Source of the DNA: Sphingobacterium bovistauri
Lineage (GTDB): Bacteria; Bacteroidota; Bacteroidia; Sphingobacteriales; Sphingobacteriaceae
DNA length: 64,000 nucleotides
NCBI RefSeq assembly: GCF_020295405.1
Contig: NZ_JADEYP010000006.1
Span: 94,661 to 158,660 of the forward strand
Direction: 5' to 3'
The position numbers and the translations under genes were made by a program. Positions 45,279-54,540 of this stretch are shown in pieces. Each line of letters opens with the position of its first letter. Position 1 is the first letter of the stretch. The notes under the pieces were generated by a model. That model saw only the letters and a list, made by a program, of their open reading frames with translations. It was not told the origin of the DNA and made no database searches.

Positions 45279-45479
45279 ATGGATTTAATCATTTCAAATA
45301 AACCCGAAAAAACAATATATAAAGCTCCAATAGTATATGCTTTAGCTATATCTATAGAAACTACTATTGCCAATTCATCGTCTACGGCGTCGATTGGTAA
45401 TGCCAATTTAACATATCAGCCAGATGTAATAGACTGGACTGACCAAGCTCCCCCAAACACAACGTATAATGACCTATAA
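45279..45479 (+). CDS. Short Ser/Thr-rich peptide gene preceding a fimbrillin-like lipoprotein
   Basis: 66 residues. The core YKAPIVYALAISIETTIANS then SSTAS, a glycine/asparagine linker and QPDVIDW matches the layout of the peptide gene at 51168 (Y-x-x-P, E-x-x-I, S-T-A-S, P-[DE]-V-x-x-W). It has no lipobox or typical signal peptide. The lipoprotein gene starts 15 bases after its stop. Similar short ORFs before fimbrillin-type genes are common in Bacteroidota genomes but, to my knowledge, have no assigned function. Confidence 0.65.
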   Translation: MDLIISNKPEKTIYKAPIVYALAISIETTIANSSSTASIGNANLTYQPDVIDWTDQAPPNTTYNDL

Positions 45480-45494
45480 TAAAACCACTTACCT

Positions 45495-47291
45495 ATGACC
45501 ACCTCAGTATACAAAACAATAATTTTTCTAATTTCTATAACACTTTTCTCATGTAGAAAGTCAGAAACAAAACTTGAAACTGCTACAATTGAAATCAAAT
45601 TGAATGGTGTTAACAACACAATTGAAAAATTAGGCACTACCAAGATAACTAAACAAGAAAGATTTAGTAATTATGTGAGTGCAGAAAATTTTGATATACT
45701 GACAATAATTTCTGCTGATGAACCTAATAATGAGAAAATAAATTATTCTAAAAGATTTGCAGCCGTTTCTAAACTTCCCCCAAATATTAAATATAGAGTA
45801 TTAATATACAAAGTTCAAGGAGAAACAGAATTGTTTGTCAATAAACTAGATTTAATATCAAACGTTTCGACAGGTGAAACTGTAACTATAGATATTGTAC
45901 GAGGAATTACGTACAAATGGTATACCTACTCTTATAATAATACCGCAGATTTACCAAATATATCTGAAAACGATTTAAATAATCCAATTGTCCCTATGGG
46001 AGAAAACAAAGATTTCCTATATGACCAAGGAGAATTTACCCTAACAGAATCCGGCCATCATGTCATCAATATTACTTTCGAAAGAAAAACTTCTCAAATA
46101 GAACTCGATTTTGATGCAAGAGGAATATTTACAGATGAAATAGAAGATCTAAACATTGAACTACCAGCAACATTATTAAAAACAGCCAACTTCAATCTAA
46201 AAGAAAACAACATTTCTGGTGCACTAACTAATACCAGCACTATTACATTAACCAATGAAAACTTTTATAATATTGAAGAAAGTTTCACAGACCGAAAAGG
46301 CGCAGCCCTACATACGGTGGCTACCGGAACTATCTCTAATCCAACATTTACACTAAAAAGTTTGAAAATAAAACTTGATGATGGATTATCAAGAACATAT
46401 CCTGAAACTGCAATTTCCTTCTCACAAAACTCCCAATTGGCAGTGGGAGCTCGAGCAAAAGCCAAAGTATATTTAATTGAATCGGCACTTACATACGCAG
46501 GCGTACAATGGGCTCGAGCAAATTTATACAGAAAAGAGAGTGGAAGAAATCCATACCGATTTTATCATAATAATAAACAAACGAATGACCCTATAAGCTA
46601 CTTTTCCTTCCGAGGGCATATACCGAGAAAATTCGCTTCAAGTGAGCCTAGCGAACAAAAAGATCCTTGTGCATTAATATTCCCGGCATATAGATGGATG
46701 CAACCTTCTGCATCAAACATAGGAATATCACAAAGTAAATTATCACATGAGGGGGGGGCTCTTACCAATATTTTATCTACTATAACAGATGGTGTAATTT
46801 CTGATCCAACTCAAGGAGCAATTAGCCCTAATGCATCATTATACATAGAATACACGCCAAATCCAGTATCATCAGATATTTATCCTATAACATCCAGAAC
46901 TTTACGTTTTTATTTCAATGGCCTACATGCCGACATAGCGGTTCTAGAAGGTTTAGACAATAATGGACTTGTCACATTACAGTTAGGAAATTATGGTCGA
47001 GCGGCAACATTTTGGACAAATGAACAAGGCACTAATCTATTAGGTCTCGTCCAAATAGGGGCTTGGGGATATCTTGGTATGCGAAAGACATCGATATTGT
47101 CCTTTAATCCTCCCAGCATAGTTGGAACATTTGCTAAAGGAATGTCAACCGCCAATATATTAAATATTGGATTGTTAGGAAGCTTAAATGTTATCCGGTC
47201 TCCGCTCTTAAACGTACGTTGTGTTAGAAACCCAGATTGGACAACGCTGATCAATAATCCTTCGTATAATCCCGTTGCAAACTATCAATAG
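45495..47291 (+). CDS. Fimbrillin-like surface lipoprotein (first copy)
   Basis: 598 residues. Lipoprotein signal with the cleavage cysteine in ITLFSCRKSE. The N-terminal half is fimbrillin-like: NIKYRVLIYK, a YKWYTYSYNN segment, and HHVINITFERKTSQIELDF, which matches the FxHxLAQI-type strand of the FimA/Mfa superfamily. The C-terminal half (AGVQWARANLYRKESGRNPYRFYH, DPCALIFPAYRWMQP) is a different domain and may be a tip or ligand-binding module. A run of eight G at 46751-46758 lies in the reading frame (about codon 419). Probably a fimbrial or adhesin component. Confidence 0.78.
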   Translation: MTTSVYKTIIFLISITLFSCRKSETKLETATIEIKLNGVNNTIEKLGTTKITKQERFSNYVSAENFDILTIISADEPNNEKINYSKRFAAVSKLPPNIKYRVLIYKVQGETELFVNKLDLISNVSTGETVTIDIVRGITYKWYTYSYNNTADLPNISENDLNNPIVPMGENKDFLYDQGEFTLTESGHHVINITFERKTSQIELDFDARGIFTDEIEDLNIELPATLLKTANFNLKENNISGALTNTSTITLTNENFYNIEESFTDRKGAALHTVATGTISNPTFTLKSLKIKLDDGLSRTYPETAISFSQNSQLAVGARAKAKVYLIESALTYAGVQWARANLYRKESGRNPYRFYHNNKQTNDPISYFSFRGHIPRKFASSEPSEQKDPCALIFPAYRWMQPSASNIGISQSKLSHEGGALTNILSTITDGVISDPTQGAISPNASLYIEYTPNPVSSDIYPITSRTLRFYFNGLHADIAVLEGLDNNGLVTLQLGNYGRAATFWTNEQGTNLLGLVQIGAWGYLGMRKTSILSFNPPSIVGTFAKGMSTANILNIGLLGSLNVIRSPLLNVRCVRNPDWTTLINNPSYNPVANYQ

Positions 47292-47512
47292 ATTCAATTT
47301 ACAGGAGCTTCTTTACTTCTACTTGTAATTTTTGAATTAGAGATTTTACATTATGCCAACCCTGCGAAACAGGAAATCTAACCTTCGGCTTCATCTGTTA
47401 CTAGTTATTCTAAACTATTGGTCTTAAACAAAACATTAGAATGGAATTTCCAAATAATCTTACCACCGTCAAAATCTATGAATTTGAATTTTTATAACAC
47501 AATTTAATAGCG

Positions 47513-47520
47513 TATTTTTG
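47513..47520 (+). promoter_or_regulatory. -7 element of asnS
   Basis: TATTTTTG, an exact TAnnTTTG match 39 bases before the asnS start. The rest of the 268-base gap after the lipoprotein gene holds no gene that I can see. Confidence 0.5.
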
Positions 47521-47559
47521 TCTTCTTAATTTAAGCATAATAAATTCCTTACATACAAA

Positions 47560-49005
47560 ATGGAACATACACGAATCAAAGAATTATTAAACTCCGAAGA
47601 ATTTGGAAAAGAAATCGTTGTAAAAGGTTGGGTTAGAACTTTTCGTAATAATCAATTTATAGCGATTAATGATGGTTCTTCAATTAATAATATCCAAGCT
47701 GTAGTCGATTTCGAAAACACTCCAGAAGAAATCTTGAAAAGAATCACTACGGGTTCAGCTGTTCGTGTAAAAGGTCTATTGACAGAATCACAAGGCAAAG
47801 GTCAGCGTGTAGAAATTCAAGCTACAGATGTATCGGTAATTGGGGATTCGGATCCTGAAAAATACCCATTGCAACCCAAAAAACACAGTTTAGAATTCTT
47901 GCGTGAGATTGCACATTTACGTGTTCGCACAGGAACTTTCAATGCAATATTCAAAGTGCGTAACGCCTTGTCATTTGCTATTCACAAATTTTTCCAAGAA
48001 CACGATTTCGTATATTTCCACTCGCCTATTATTACAGGTTCAGATGCCGAAGGCGCTGGTGAAATGTTTAGAGTAACTACTTTAGACCCGATTAACCCAC
48101 CGTTGACAGAAGATGGTAAAGTAGATTTCAAAGAAGATTTCTTCGGAAAATCGACAAACTTGACAGTATCTGGTCAGTTGGAAGGTGAATTGGCGGCTTT
48201 AGCTTTTGGTAATATCTATACATTCGGTCCTACATTCCGTGCAGAGAATTCTAACACGACTCGTCATTTGGCAGAATTCTGGATGATTGAGCCTGAAATG
48301 GCTTTCTACGAATTGGAAGACAACATGGACTTGGCTGAAGATTTATTGAAATATGTAATCAAATATGCTTTAGAATCTTGTCCTGAGGAAATAGAATTCT
48401 TAAAGAATCGTTTGCTAGAAGAAGAGAAATCAAAACCTCAAGCGGAACGTTCGGAATTGAATTTAGTAGAGAAATTAAACTTTGTTTTAGAAAACAACTT
48501 TGAACGATTGACATATACAGAAGCTGTTAATATTTTGAAAGCTTCCAAACCAAACCAAAAGAAACAATTTAAGTATTTGATCGAAGGTTGGGGCGCAGAC
48601 TTGCAATCGGAACACGAAAGATATTTGGTAGAAAAACATTTCAAAAAACCAGTTATCTTGACGGATTACCCTCGAGAAATCAAGTCTTTCTATATGAAAC
48701 AAAACGAAGTGGACTCAGAAGGTCGTCACACTGTTCGTGCGATGGATATCCTTTTCCCGGGTATCGGAGAAATGGTAGGCGGTTCACAACGTGAAGAAAA
48801 CTTAGAGAAACTTTTAGCACGTATGGCAGAAGTGGGTATTGAGCCGGAAGAAATTGAATGGTTCTTAGATACGCGCCGTTTTGGTTCAGTTCCACATTCA
48901 GGTTTTGGTGTTGGTTTTGAACGTTTGGTGTTATTCACCACAGGTATGACAAATATCCGTGACGTAATTCCTTTCCCACGCACGCCGAAGAATGCAGAGT
49001 TTTAA
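47560..49005 (+). CDS. asnS: Asparaginyl-tRNA synthetase
   Basis: 481-residue class IIb synthetase. An N-terminal OB-fold anticodon-binding domain ([20 protein letters not shown]) is followed by class II motifs: motif 1 region [25 protein letters not shown], motif 2 [21 protein letters not shown] and motif 3 [12 protein letters not shown]. The catalytic core is the AsnRS type rather than AspRS. Monocistronic, with its own terminator. Confidence 0.97.
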   Translation: MEHTRIKELLNSEEFGKEIVVKGWVRTFRNNQFIAINDGSSINNIQAVVDFENTPEEILKRITTGSAVRVKGLLTESQGKGQRVEIQATDVSVIGDSDPEKYPLQPKKHSLEFLREIAHLRVRTGTFNAIFKVRNALSFAIHKFFQEHDFVYFHSPIITGSDAEGAGEMFRVTTLDPINPPLTEDGKVDFKEDFFGKSTNLTVSGQLEGELAALAFGNIYTFGPTFRAENSNTTRHLAEFWMIEPEMAFYELEDNMDLAEDLLKYVIKYALESCPEEIEFLKNRLLEEEKSKPQAERSELNLVEKLNFVLENNFERLTYTEAVNILKASKPNQKKQFKYLIEGWGADLQSEHERYLVEKHFKKPVILTDYPREIKSFYMKQNEVDSEGRHTVRAMDILFPGIGEMVGGSQREENLEKLLARMAEVGIEPEEIEWFLDTRRFGSVPHSGFGVGFERLVLFTTGMTNIRDVIPFPRTPKNAEF

Positions 49006-49021
49006 TATTAAACAATAAACG

Positions 49022-49053
49022 AAGAGAGTTGTTATTTCAATAACAGCTCTCTT
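49022..49053 (+). terminator. Terminator after asnS
   Basis: 15-bp stem AAGAGAGTTGTTATT / AATAACAGCTCTCTT with one T-G pair and a tight loop, followed by TTCTTTT. Confidence 0.78.
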
Positions 49054-49102
49054 TTCTTTTGAACAGTACTGTTTTATATTTTATAAGTTTTTATTTATAT
49101 CT

Positions 49103-49723
49103 ATGCTTTTAAAAATTTACAATAATAATCCCAATCCAAAAGCGATTGATCAAGCTGTGGATATATTGAAAAAAGGTGGTGTAATTATCTATCCTACGGA
49201 TACTGTTTACGGTATTGGATGTGATATCACTAACCAAAAAGCAATCGAGAAAGTTTGTCAAATACGTGGCTTAAGACCCGAAAAAGCGAATTTATCTTTC
49301 ATTTGCTATGATTTGACAGACATTTCACAATATACCAAACCATTTGACACTGCTGTTTTCCGTGTATTAAAAAAAGCATTACCTGGACCATTTACCTTTA
49401 TCTTTAATGCGAGTAATCAAGTACCAAAATTATTAAGCTCTAAAAAGAAAACAGTAGGTATCCGTATTCCTGACAACGACATCGTTCGTGAGATTGTCAA
49501 GCAATTAGGAAATCCAATTGTAACAGCATCTATCCATGACGAAGACGAAATTATCGAATATTCGACTGACCCTGAATTGATTTATGAAAAATATCAAGAT
49601 AGTGTAGACTTAGTTATTGATGGCGGTTATGGTGACAACATTGCTTCAACTGTAGTAGATGTCACTAATGATGATTTCGAAATCATACGTGAGGGAAAAG
49701 GAGATTTGGATCAATACTTATAA
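49103..49723 (+). CDS. Sua5/YciO/YrdC-family protein, YciO-like
   Basis: 206 residues, the same length as E. coli YciO, with similar sequence throughout: KKGGVIIYPTDTVYGIGCD, RPEKANLSFICYDLTDIS, PGPFTFIFNAS, KTVGIRIPDND, IDGGYGDNIASTVVDVT and REGKGD. The YrdC/Sua5 fold binds tRNA and ATP and makes threonylcarbamoyl-AMP for t6A. YciO paralogs are structurally close but their activity is less certain, so the t6A role here is not secured. Confidence 0.88.
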   Translation: MLLKIYNNNPNPKAIDQAVDILKKGGVIIYPTDTVYGIGCDITNQKAIEKVCQIRGLRPEKANLSFICYDLTDISQYTKPFDTAVFRVLKKALPGPFTFIFNASNQVPKLLSSKKKTVGIRIPDNDIVREIVKQLGNPIVTASIHDEDEIIEYSTDPELIYEKYQDSVDLVIDGGYGDNIASTVVDVTNDDFEIIREGKGDLDQYL

Positions 49724-49764
49724 AAAGAATAGGCTTGCAAATTTGCAAGCCTATTCTTTTTATA
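49719..49764. terminator. 46-bp perfect palindromic terminator between convergent genes
   Basis: The 23-base arm TATAAAAAGAATAGGCTTG... from 49719 is perfectly mirrored to 49764. Both the forward yciO-like stop and the reverse FemAB-like stop codons lie inside it. Confidence 0.88.
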
Positions 49765-50881
49765 TATGATAACGCTGATTTTGAAACTCCATGGCTGCGT
49801 AGTATTCATATTTACGCTTATCCAAAGGATAATCCCAACAGCCCATACGATGAAAAATATCACCACCAAAGCCTGATTTAAATCTATACAATCCATACAT
49901 AGGATGCGCAGGATCTGCATCTGGAGATATTCCAAAGAAATCATATTCTGTACAGCCCTTATCTCTTGCCATTTGCATCGCTCTCCATTGCAGGGCATAG
50001 GTTCCCATAAAATTTCTATTTTCTGTTGAGGAAGCTCCATATAAATATGTCGCACGATTCGCAGAAATAACCAAAAACATAGCCGCTAAAGGTTCTTCAT
50101 CAACACGAGCCACCAACATATATACATCAGCAGGAGAATCCGAATTATTCGCTCGAGCAGATAAAACTATTCTGAAATAGTTAATATCATGTAAAAAGAA
50201 ATTATTGCGCTTAGCTGTCTGTCTATATAACTCGTACCATATTTCTAAACTCTCTAATCCCAATGATTCAATAGTAACACCTTTTCTCTTCGCCAAGTTG
50301 ATATTATAGCAAGTTTTAGGCTTCATATTACCTAATAAAATGTCATCCTCATTTTTCAGGTTTATAAAGATTGTATTAGAAGGAAGTATATCCGTATTAG
50401 CTTTACGTAAATTACCAAATTCTGTATTAAAGTTGACACGCATTTCTTGTATACGTTTTGATGGTAGTCCAATCCAATTACCATGCAGATCGTAACAATC
50501 ATCCTCATTGGCCCATTGTGATTGCCAAGACAGATCATAGCGAATCATGATACAACTTGCCGGCAAATATTGACGCAATGCTTCCGAAAGCTGCTCCAAA
50601 AAGTAACCTTGTTGCTCCTCCGAAGGTTCAATCTCAGGACCATAAGGCACATATGCAATACAGTGTTCAGCATCCAAGTTCTGTAGCATTATCAAGAAAT
50701 CACCTATAATATATGTTTCTTCCTTAGTCAAGCAATACAAATCCGCAGCCTTACTGCTGAAATTATAAGAGACAGAATGAATTCCTTGAAGCTTTTTTAC
50801 AGTAGACCAATAAGCTGTCTGTTGAATAATTCCTGTTTTATAAAGGTGGCTATTATCCTTTTGTTCCAAATTAGCAATCAT
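49760..50881 (-). CDS. FemAB-like peptidyltransferase (GNAT fold)
   Basis: 373 residues of the FemX/FemAB superfamily, which adds amino acids to peptidoglycan precursors or related acceptors using aminoacyl-tRNA. Two GNAT-like halves are visible; the second carries the hallmark ATYLYGASSTENRNFMGTYA, LQWRAMQMARDKGCTEYDFFG and HPMYGLYRFKSGFGGD. Gram-negative members are poorly characterised, so the acceptor is unknown. A -7 element lies about 46 bases upstream. Confidence 0.88.
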   Translation of the reverse strand: MIANLEQKDNSHLYKTGIIQQTAYWSTVKKLQGIHSVSYNFSSKAADLYCLTKEETYIIGDFLIMLQNLDAEHCIAYVPYGPEIEPSEEQQGYFLEQLSEALRQYLPASCIMIRYDLSWQSQWANEDDCYDLHGNWIGLPSKRIQEMRVNFNTEFGNLRKANTDILPSNTIFINLKNEDDILLGNMKPKTCYNINLAKRKGVTIESLGLESLEIWYELYRQTAKRNNFFLHDINYFRIVLSARANNSDSPADVYMLVARVDEEPLAAMFLVISANRATYLYGASSTENRNFMGTYALQWRAMQMARDKGCTEYDFFGISPDADPAHPMYGLYRFKSGFGGDIFHRMGCWDYPLDKRKYEYYAAMEFQNQRYHI

Positions 50882-50926
50882 GATAAATCACTTATTTTCA
50901 ATAATTTATTAAAAGTCCAAAAAGCA

Positions 50927-50934
50927 CAAACTTA
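50927..50934 (-). promoter_or_regulatory. -7 element of the FemAB-like gene
   Basis: TAAGTTTG on the reverse strand matches TAnnTTTG, 45 bases before the ATG. Confidence 0.35.
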
Positions 50935-51167
50935 GCCATTTAGTTAATATTAAAACAGTCCACATTGTCATAATCCCGCAACAAATATTCTCGTAAAAAT
51001 TTAGAAATTACACCAACAAACTTTCCGATAATCAATAAAAACATAAAAAACCTATTCAATACAGGAAAAAGTAATTTGCATCACTTTTTTTTTATAAAAA
51101 ATATGCTTTAACAGAAAAATAGATTAACTTTAAATGGTTTACCAACCACTCTACACCTACTAAACTT

Positions 51168-51335
51168 ATGAAACAGAGCAAATATCTTTCTCCGAAGATA
51201 CATTTAGTTCAATTGGTGACTGAATATTGTATCTCCTCCACATCTACTGCTAGCTTTATGTCTGGTGGAAATAATAATAACCCAGAAGTAGAAACATGGA
51301 TTGAAGAAGTTAAAAACGACCAAATCACCTTTTGA
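51168..51335 (+). CDS. Short Ser/Thr-rich peptide gene preceding the second fimbrillin-like lipoprotein
   Basis: A 55-codon gene encodes MKQSKYLSPKIHLVQLVTEY then CISSTSTASFMSGGNNNNPEVETW. It shares Y-x-x-P, E-x-x-I, S-x-S-T-A-S and P-[DE]-V-x-x-W with the 45279 peptide. Its stop is 4 bases before the lipoprotein ATG at 51340. It has no signal peptide. Function unknown; the conserved pairing is the main evidence that it is real. Confidence 0.65.
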   Translation: MKQSKYLSPKIHLVQLVTEYCISSTSTASFMSGGNNNNPEVETWIEEVKNDQITF

Positions 51336-51339
51336 CCTT

Positions 51340-53292
51340 ATGAAAAACACGATGCTCCAATCAAATAAAAATTACAGTATAATTTTTATTCTTTTAGTAA
51401 TAATGTCCTCTTGTACAAAAGAGAAAAAAATATCAAGTGAAGAAAATTCCAAGATAATTTTCAATGTAATAGGAATAAAAAATTATGATACAGATTTAGG
51501 AAAAAATACTCAAACTCAATTTAAAAGTAAAAATACCGGACTTTCAAATCAAGAAACCCAATTAACATCAAAGGTCTACCTCAATGAATATGCAACTGAG
51601 GGAAATATAGGTGAAGAATTAAGTTCAAATGTGGCTTCAAAAACCAAATTATCAGCGACAGAAACTATGTCAAATGGCATAACATATCGGATAATTCTGT
51701 ATTATAAAGACAATAACCAGTTTGCTAAATCATTTCAATGTGTAGCTGGGACACCATTTGAAATCTCTGTGCAACAGGGTAGAGAATATATATGGTATGC
51801 ATACTCCTACAATAATAATGAGGACATTTCACAACCTGACCCCACTAATCCGACTATCACTACACCTATAGATAAGGATTTACTTTGGGCAACATCAGGA
51901 CCTGCTGGTGTAGTTTCAAATTCCACAGGAGTAAGTTTACCGATTACCTTTACGCACAAATTGGCACAGATATATGTAAAAATAAATACGAAATCATTAT
52001 ACGGAAATATAACAGATATAGATGCCGAATTTAGTCAAAATTACACGGCCTCCTCGAGCTTCTCAATTTTAAGCGGGATTACATCCGGAGGAGCCACAGT
52101 AGTGTCAGTTGGCGCACTCAATTTTACCCCACATCCCCACCCTGACAGTACGCATATCATCCAAGCAAAGTACTACACATCCTCTCCTAGTTTGATAAAC
52201 TCTTACAAAGTAACAATCAAAAGCTTGAGTGTACAATATGTAAATGGAAGTACGGCAAACCTCATTGTACCAGCAACTCCACGAGAAGCTACTTTCGAAA
52301 CATTTACTCCTCAAATTGGGAAATCACATATAGGAAATTTAAAATTACATCATTTAATAGGTCAAAAGAAAATTTTACATTTAGCAATCAGTACAGTTTA
52401 TGGTTATGGTGCTGAAGCAAAGGCAGCAAGGAATATGATAACTGATACACGTAATTTTGGAAATAACACTAACAGCTTAGTAAAAATTGCAAGCCCATAT
52501 ACACATGTAAACAGTATCGCAACAAGTGGAACAAATGCTTTAAACACGTACATCGGAAGTAGTATTCCTAATATAGATCAACCTGATATAATAATAATTG
52601 GCTACTACTATTATTTTTTAGCTGCTAACAATACTGAGATCAACTTATTAAAAAGCTATGTGGATAAAGGAGGAGTACTTATTCTTATGACTGATGATGA
52701 CGGAACTGCAGTTACTGGTAAACATCTTGATTTCCTACGACTAATGTATAGCAGTAGCGTTACAATGGGAACAACAGGATATGGTCCTGGTTCAATATAC
52801 AAATTGAATGATATTGATGACATGATATTAAATGGACCATTTGGTAACGGGAAATATACAAGAACTATTGGTCCGCAAACATTTTTCGAGGCATTTTGGG
52901 GAGAAGACAGTTCTATAACCTGGGAAGCCTCAGGAATACCTGAAACAAGTATTTATTCTTACAGCGGAGATATTAGAGTCGGTGAAACAGGTACACCTAC
53001 TGCAACAACATTTTTTAGAGATCGTACAAAAAATTTTATTTGGATTGGTGATGCTGGTTTTTTAGCAAATGAATTTGCATCAGGAACATATCCCAACACT
53101 TTGACTCCCTCGCTTCTTACTCAACCATTCGCGACGAACAACAATAACTTTCCTATCAGAAAAGCATATGGTCTCGGCATTGTTGCAAATCACAGGGAAG
53201 TAGCAAACTCTATCTTATTCGCTAATATGATGGCTTGGGCTTATATGCGTTCTGAATTCTTCGGGATAAATACGGGTGGCCTTCGTTTGTAA
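51340..53292 (+). CDS. Fimbrillin-like lipoprotein with Rossmann-like C-terminal domain (second copy)
   Basis: 650 residues from ATG 51340. The frame is open 13 codons further upstream, but that part overlaps the peptide gene and would displace the lipoprotein signal. Lipobox in VIMSSCTKEK. The N-terminal half parallels the first copy: GITYRIILYYKD, REYIWYAYSYNN and LPITFTHKLAQIYVKINT (fimbrillin strand). From about residue 360 the protein differs: KKILHLAISTVYGYGA, PDIIIIGYYYYFLA and LLKSYVDKGGVLILMTDDD look like a GATase1/DUF4350-like alpha/beta fold, ending NSILFANMMAWAY. No catalytic residues are certain. Confidence 0.78.
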   Translation: MKNTMLQSNKNYSIIFILLVIMSSCTKEKKISSEENSKIIFNVIGIKNYDTDLGKNTQTQFKSKNTGLSNQETQLTSKVYLNEYATEGNIGEELSSNVASKTKLSATETMSNGITYRIILYYKDNNQFAKSFQCVAGTPFEISVQQGREYIWYAYSYNNNEDISQPDPTNPTITTPIDKDLLWATSGPAGVVSNSTGVSLPITFTHKLAQIYVKINTKSLYGNITDIDAEFSQNYTASSSFSILSGITSGGATVVSVGALNFTPHPHPDSTHIIQAKYYTSSPSLINSYKVTIKSLSVQYVNGSTANLIVPATPREATFETFTPQIGKSHIGNLKLHHLIGQKKILHLAISTVYGYGAEAKAARNMITDTRNFGNNTNSLVKIASPYTHVNSIATSGTNALNTYIGSSIPNIDQPDIIIIGYYYYFLAANNTEINLLKSYVDKGGVLILMTDDDGTAVTGKHLDFLRLMYSSSVTMGTTGYGPGSIYKLNDIDDMILNGPFGNGKYTRTIGPQTFFEAFWGEDSSITWEASGIPETSIYSYSGDIRVGETGTPTATTFFRDRTKNFIWIGDAGFLANEFASGTYPNTLTPSLLTQPFATNNNNFPIRKAYGLGIVANHREVANSILFANMMAWAYMRSEFFGINTGGLRL

Positions 53293-53304
53293 CATCATTA
53301 TACC

Positions 53305-53329
53305 AGCCGTTAAACAGCACTTAGCGGCT
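53305..53329 (+). terminator. Terminator after the second fimbrillin-like gene
   Basis: 9-bp stem AGCCGTTAA / TTAGCGGCT with one T-G pair and a 7-base loop, followed by ATCTCTTTTTT. It overlaps the stop of the convergent transporter gene. Confidence 0.65.
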
Positions 53330-54208
53330 ATCTCTTTTTTGAAAATAACTAACATTAAAAATAATAACCGCTAGAAAAATAAGCCCATAGGCTAAACCTT
53401 GCAAAAGGTTAATATCCTCTTCAAAATAAAAAATAGCTAACAAGAAAGAAATAATCGGATTGATATACAGTAACACACCAACTACTGAAGAATCAAGTCC
53501 TTTCAACGCATACATATTCAAGAATAAGGGGATAATTGTAAACAATACGGCTATAATTAAAACGTATTGATAAAATAAGTCAGAATGTGCAACTGATATA
53601 TTGGCATTCATACCCAAGGGAACCAAGAATAATGAGCTAATAAGTATATGAAGTGTTAATGTAAAAAACTTATCCAATTGGGTATTCGCTTTTTGCAACA
53701 CTAAATAAATAGCATACGACAGGGCAATAATTACGCTGTATAGCATATCCATAAAATGGCCATACGACAGCATCAAACAACTTACAACGCTCAATCCTAT
53801 TGCTAGCCATTGCCCCAAATTGAGTTTTTCTTTCAAAAAGAATGAAGCCAACATAGTCGTAAGAATTGGACAGATCAAATAGGCCAGGGATGTTGCATTG
53901 ACACTCACAGCATTCATCACATAGATGTATAAATACCAATTCAGCGCAAGCATTAATGCGCTAACAAATGTTGCTATAATGATTTTTATACGATTCTTTG
54001 CTGCTAGAGATTTAATATATAAAATATTCTCTTTTGTGATTTTAAAACGAAATAATAAACTTATGAGTGAAATTATTATGGCAGAAAAAGCAACCCGATA
54101 CGTCAAAATATCTAAAGCAGCATATGTACTCAACGGACGCAATACCAAAGCAAAACATCCCCAAATAACAAATGAGAATAATGCACCAGCATAATATTTA
54201 AATTGCAT
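53321..54208 (-). CDS. EamA/RarD-like drug-metabolite transporter
   Basis: 295-residue inner-membrane protein with ten predicted helices in two EamA repeats. It starts YYAGALFSFVIWGCFALVL and has PLSTYAALDILTYRVAFSAI and LNWYLYIYVMNAVSVNATSLAYLICPIL, closely following RarD-type transporters. The substrate is unknown. Encoded after recF and DUF721 on the reverse strand; a -7 element lies at the end of the DUF721 gene. Confidence 0.88.
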   Translation of the reverse strand: MQFKYYAGALFSFVIWGCFALVLRPLSTYAALDILTYRVAFSAIIISLISLLFRFKITKENILYIKSLAAKNRIKIIIATFVSALMLALNWYLYIYVMNAVSVNATSLAYLICPILTTMLASFFLKEKLNLGQWLAIGLSVVSCLMLSYGHFMDMLYSVIIALSYAIYLVLQKANTQLDKFFTLTLHILISSLFLVPLGMNANISVAHSDLFYQYVLIIAVLFTIIPLFLNMYALKGLDSSVVGVLLYINPIISFLLAIFYFEEDINLLQGLAYGLIFLAVIIFNVSYFQKRDSR

Positions 54209-54222
54209 GAAATAAAACTATT

Positions 54223-54540
54223 TTACAAAATTACAAACTCTTCGACTATCACATGTCCCACATGTTCATTTACCCGACCTATGATTTGACGTCGATTAAT
54301 AGCTAATTCATGTTTGACAACAGCCGAATCCACTTTTACATAGAGTTTTTTGTCTTTTATGTAGATATGCTGGGTTCTTTTTGCGATGTAAGGGCCAATA
54401 ATCTCTTCCCAAAAACTAACAACAGACGATTCTTCATATTTGCGACGCAATCTGTAAACCTCTAACCACTTCTCTACAGCTTGCTTCATGCTGATATCAT
54501 CACGCGTAGGTATTTCGTCTACCTTCTTCTTATATAGCAT
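54223..54540 (-). CDS. DUF721 protein (DciA-like)
   Basis: 105 residues from ATG 54540, overlapping the recF 3' end by 11 bases. The frame is open upstream into recF, but the conserved start is MLYKKKVDEIPTRDDI. It has KQAVEKWLEVYRLRRKYEES, VSFWEEIIGPYIAKRT and VDSAVVKHELAINRRQII, the usual DUF721 pattern. DciA-type DUF721 proteins help load the replicative helicase, and the pairing with recF supports a replication or repair role. Confidence 0.9.
   Translation of the reverse strand: MLYKKKVDEIPTRDDISMKQAVEKWLEVYRLRRKYEESSVVSFWEEIIGPYIAKRTQHIYIKDKKLYVKVDSAVVKHELAINRRQIIGRVNEHVGHVIVEEFVIL
54226..54233 (-). promoter_or_regulatory. Possible -7 element of the RarD-like gene
   Basis: TAATTTTG on the reverse strand, 17 bases before the transporter ATG and inside the last codons of DUF721. 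It could give independent expression of the transporter. Confidence 0.35.
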
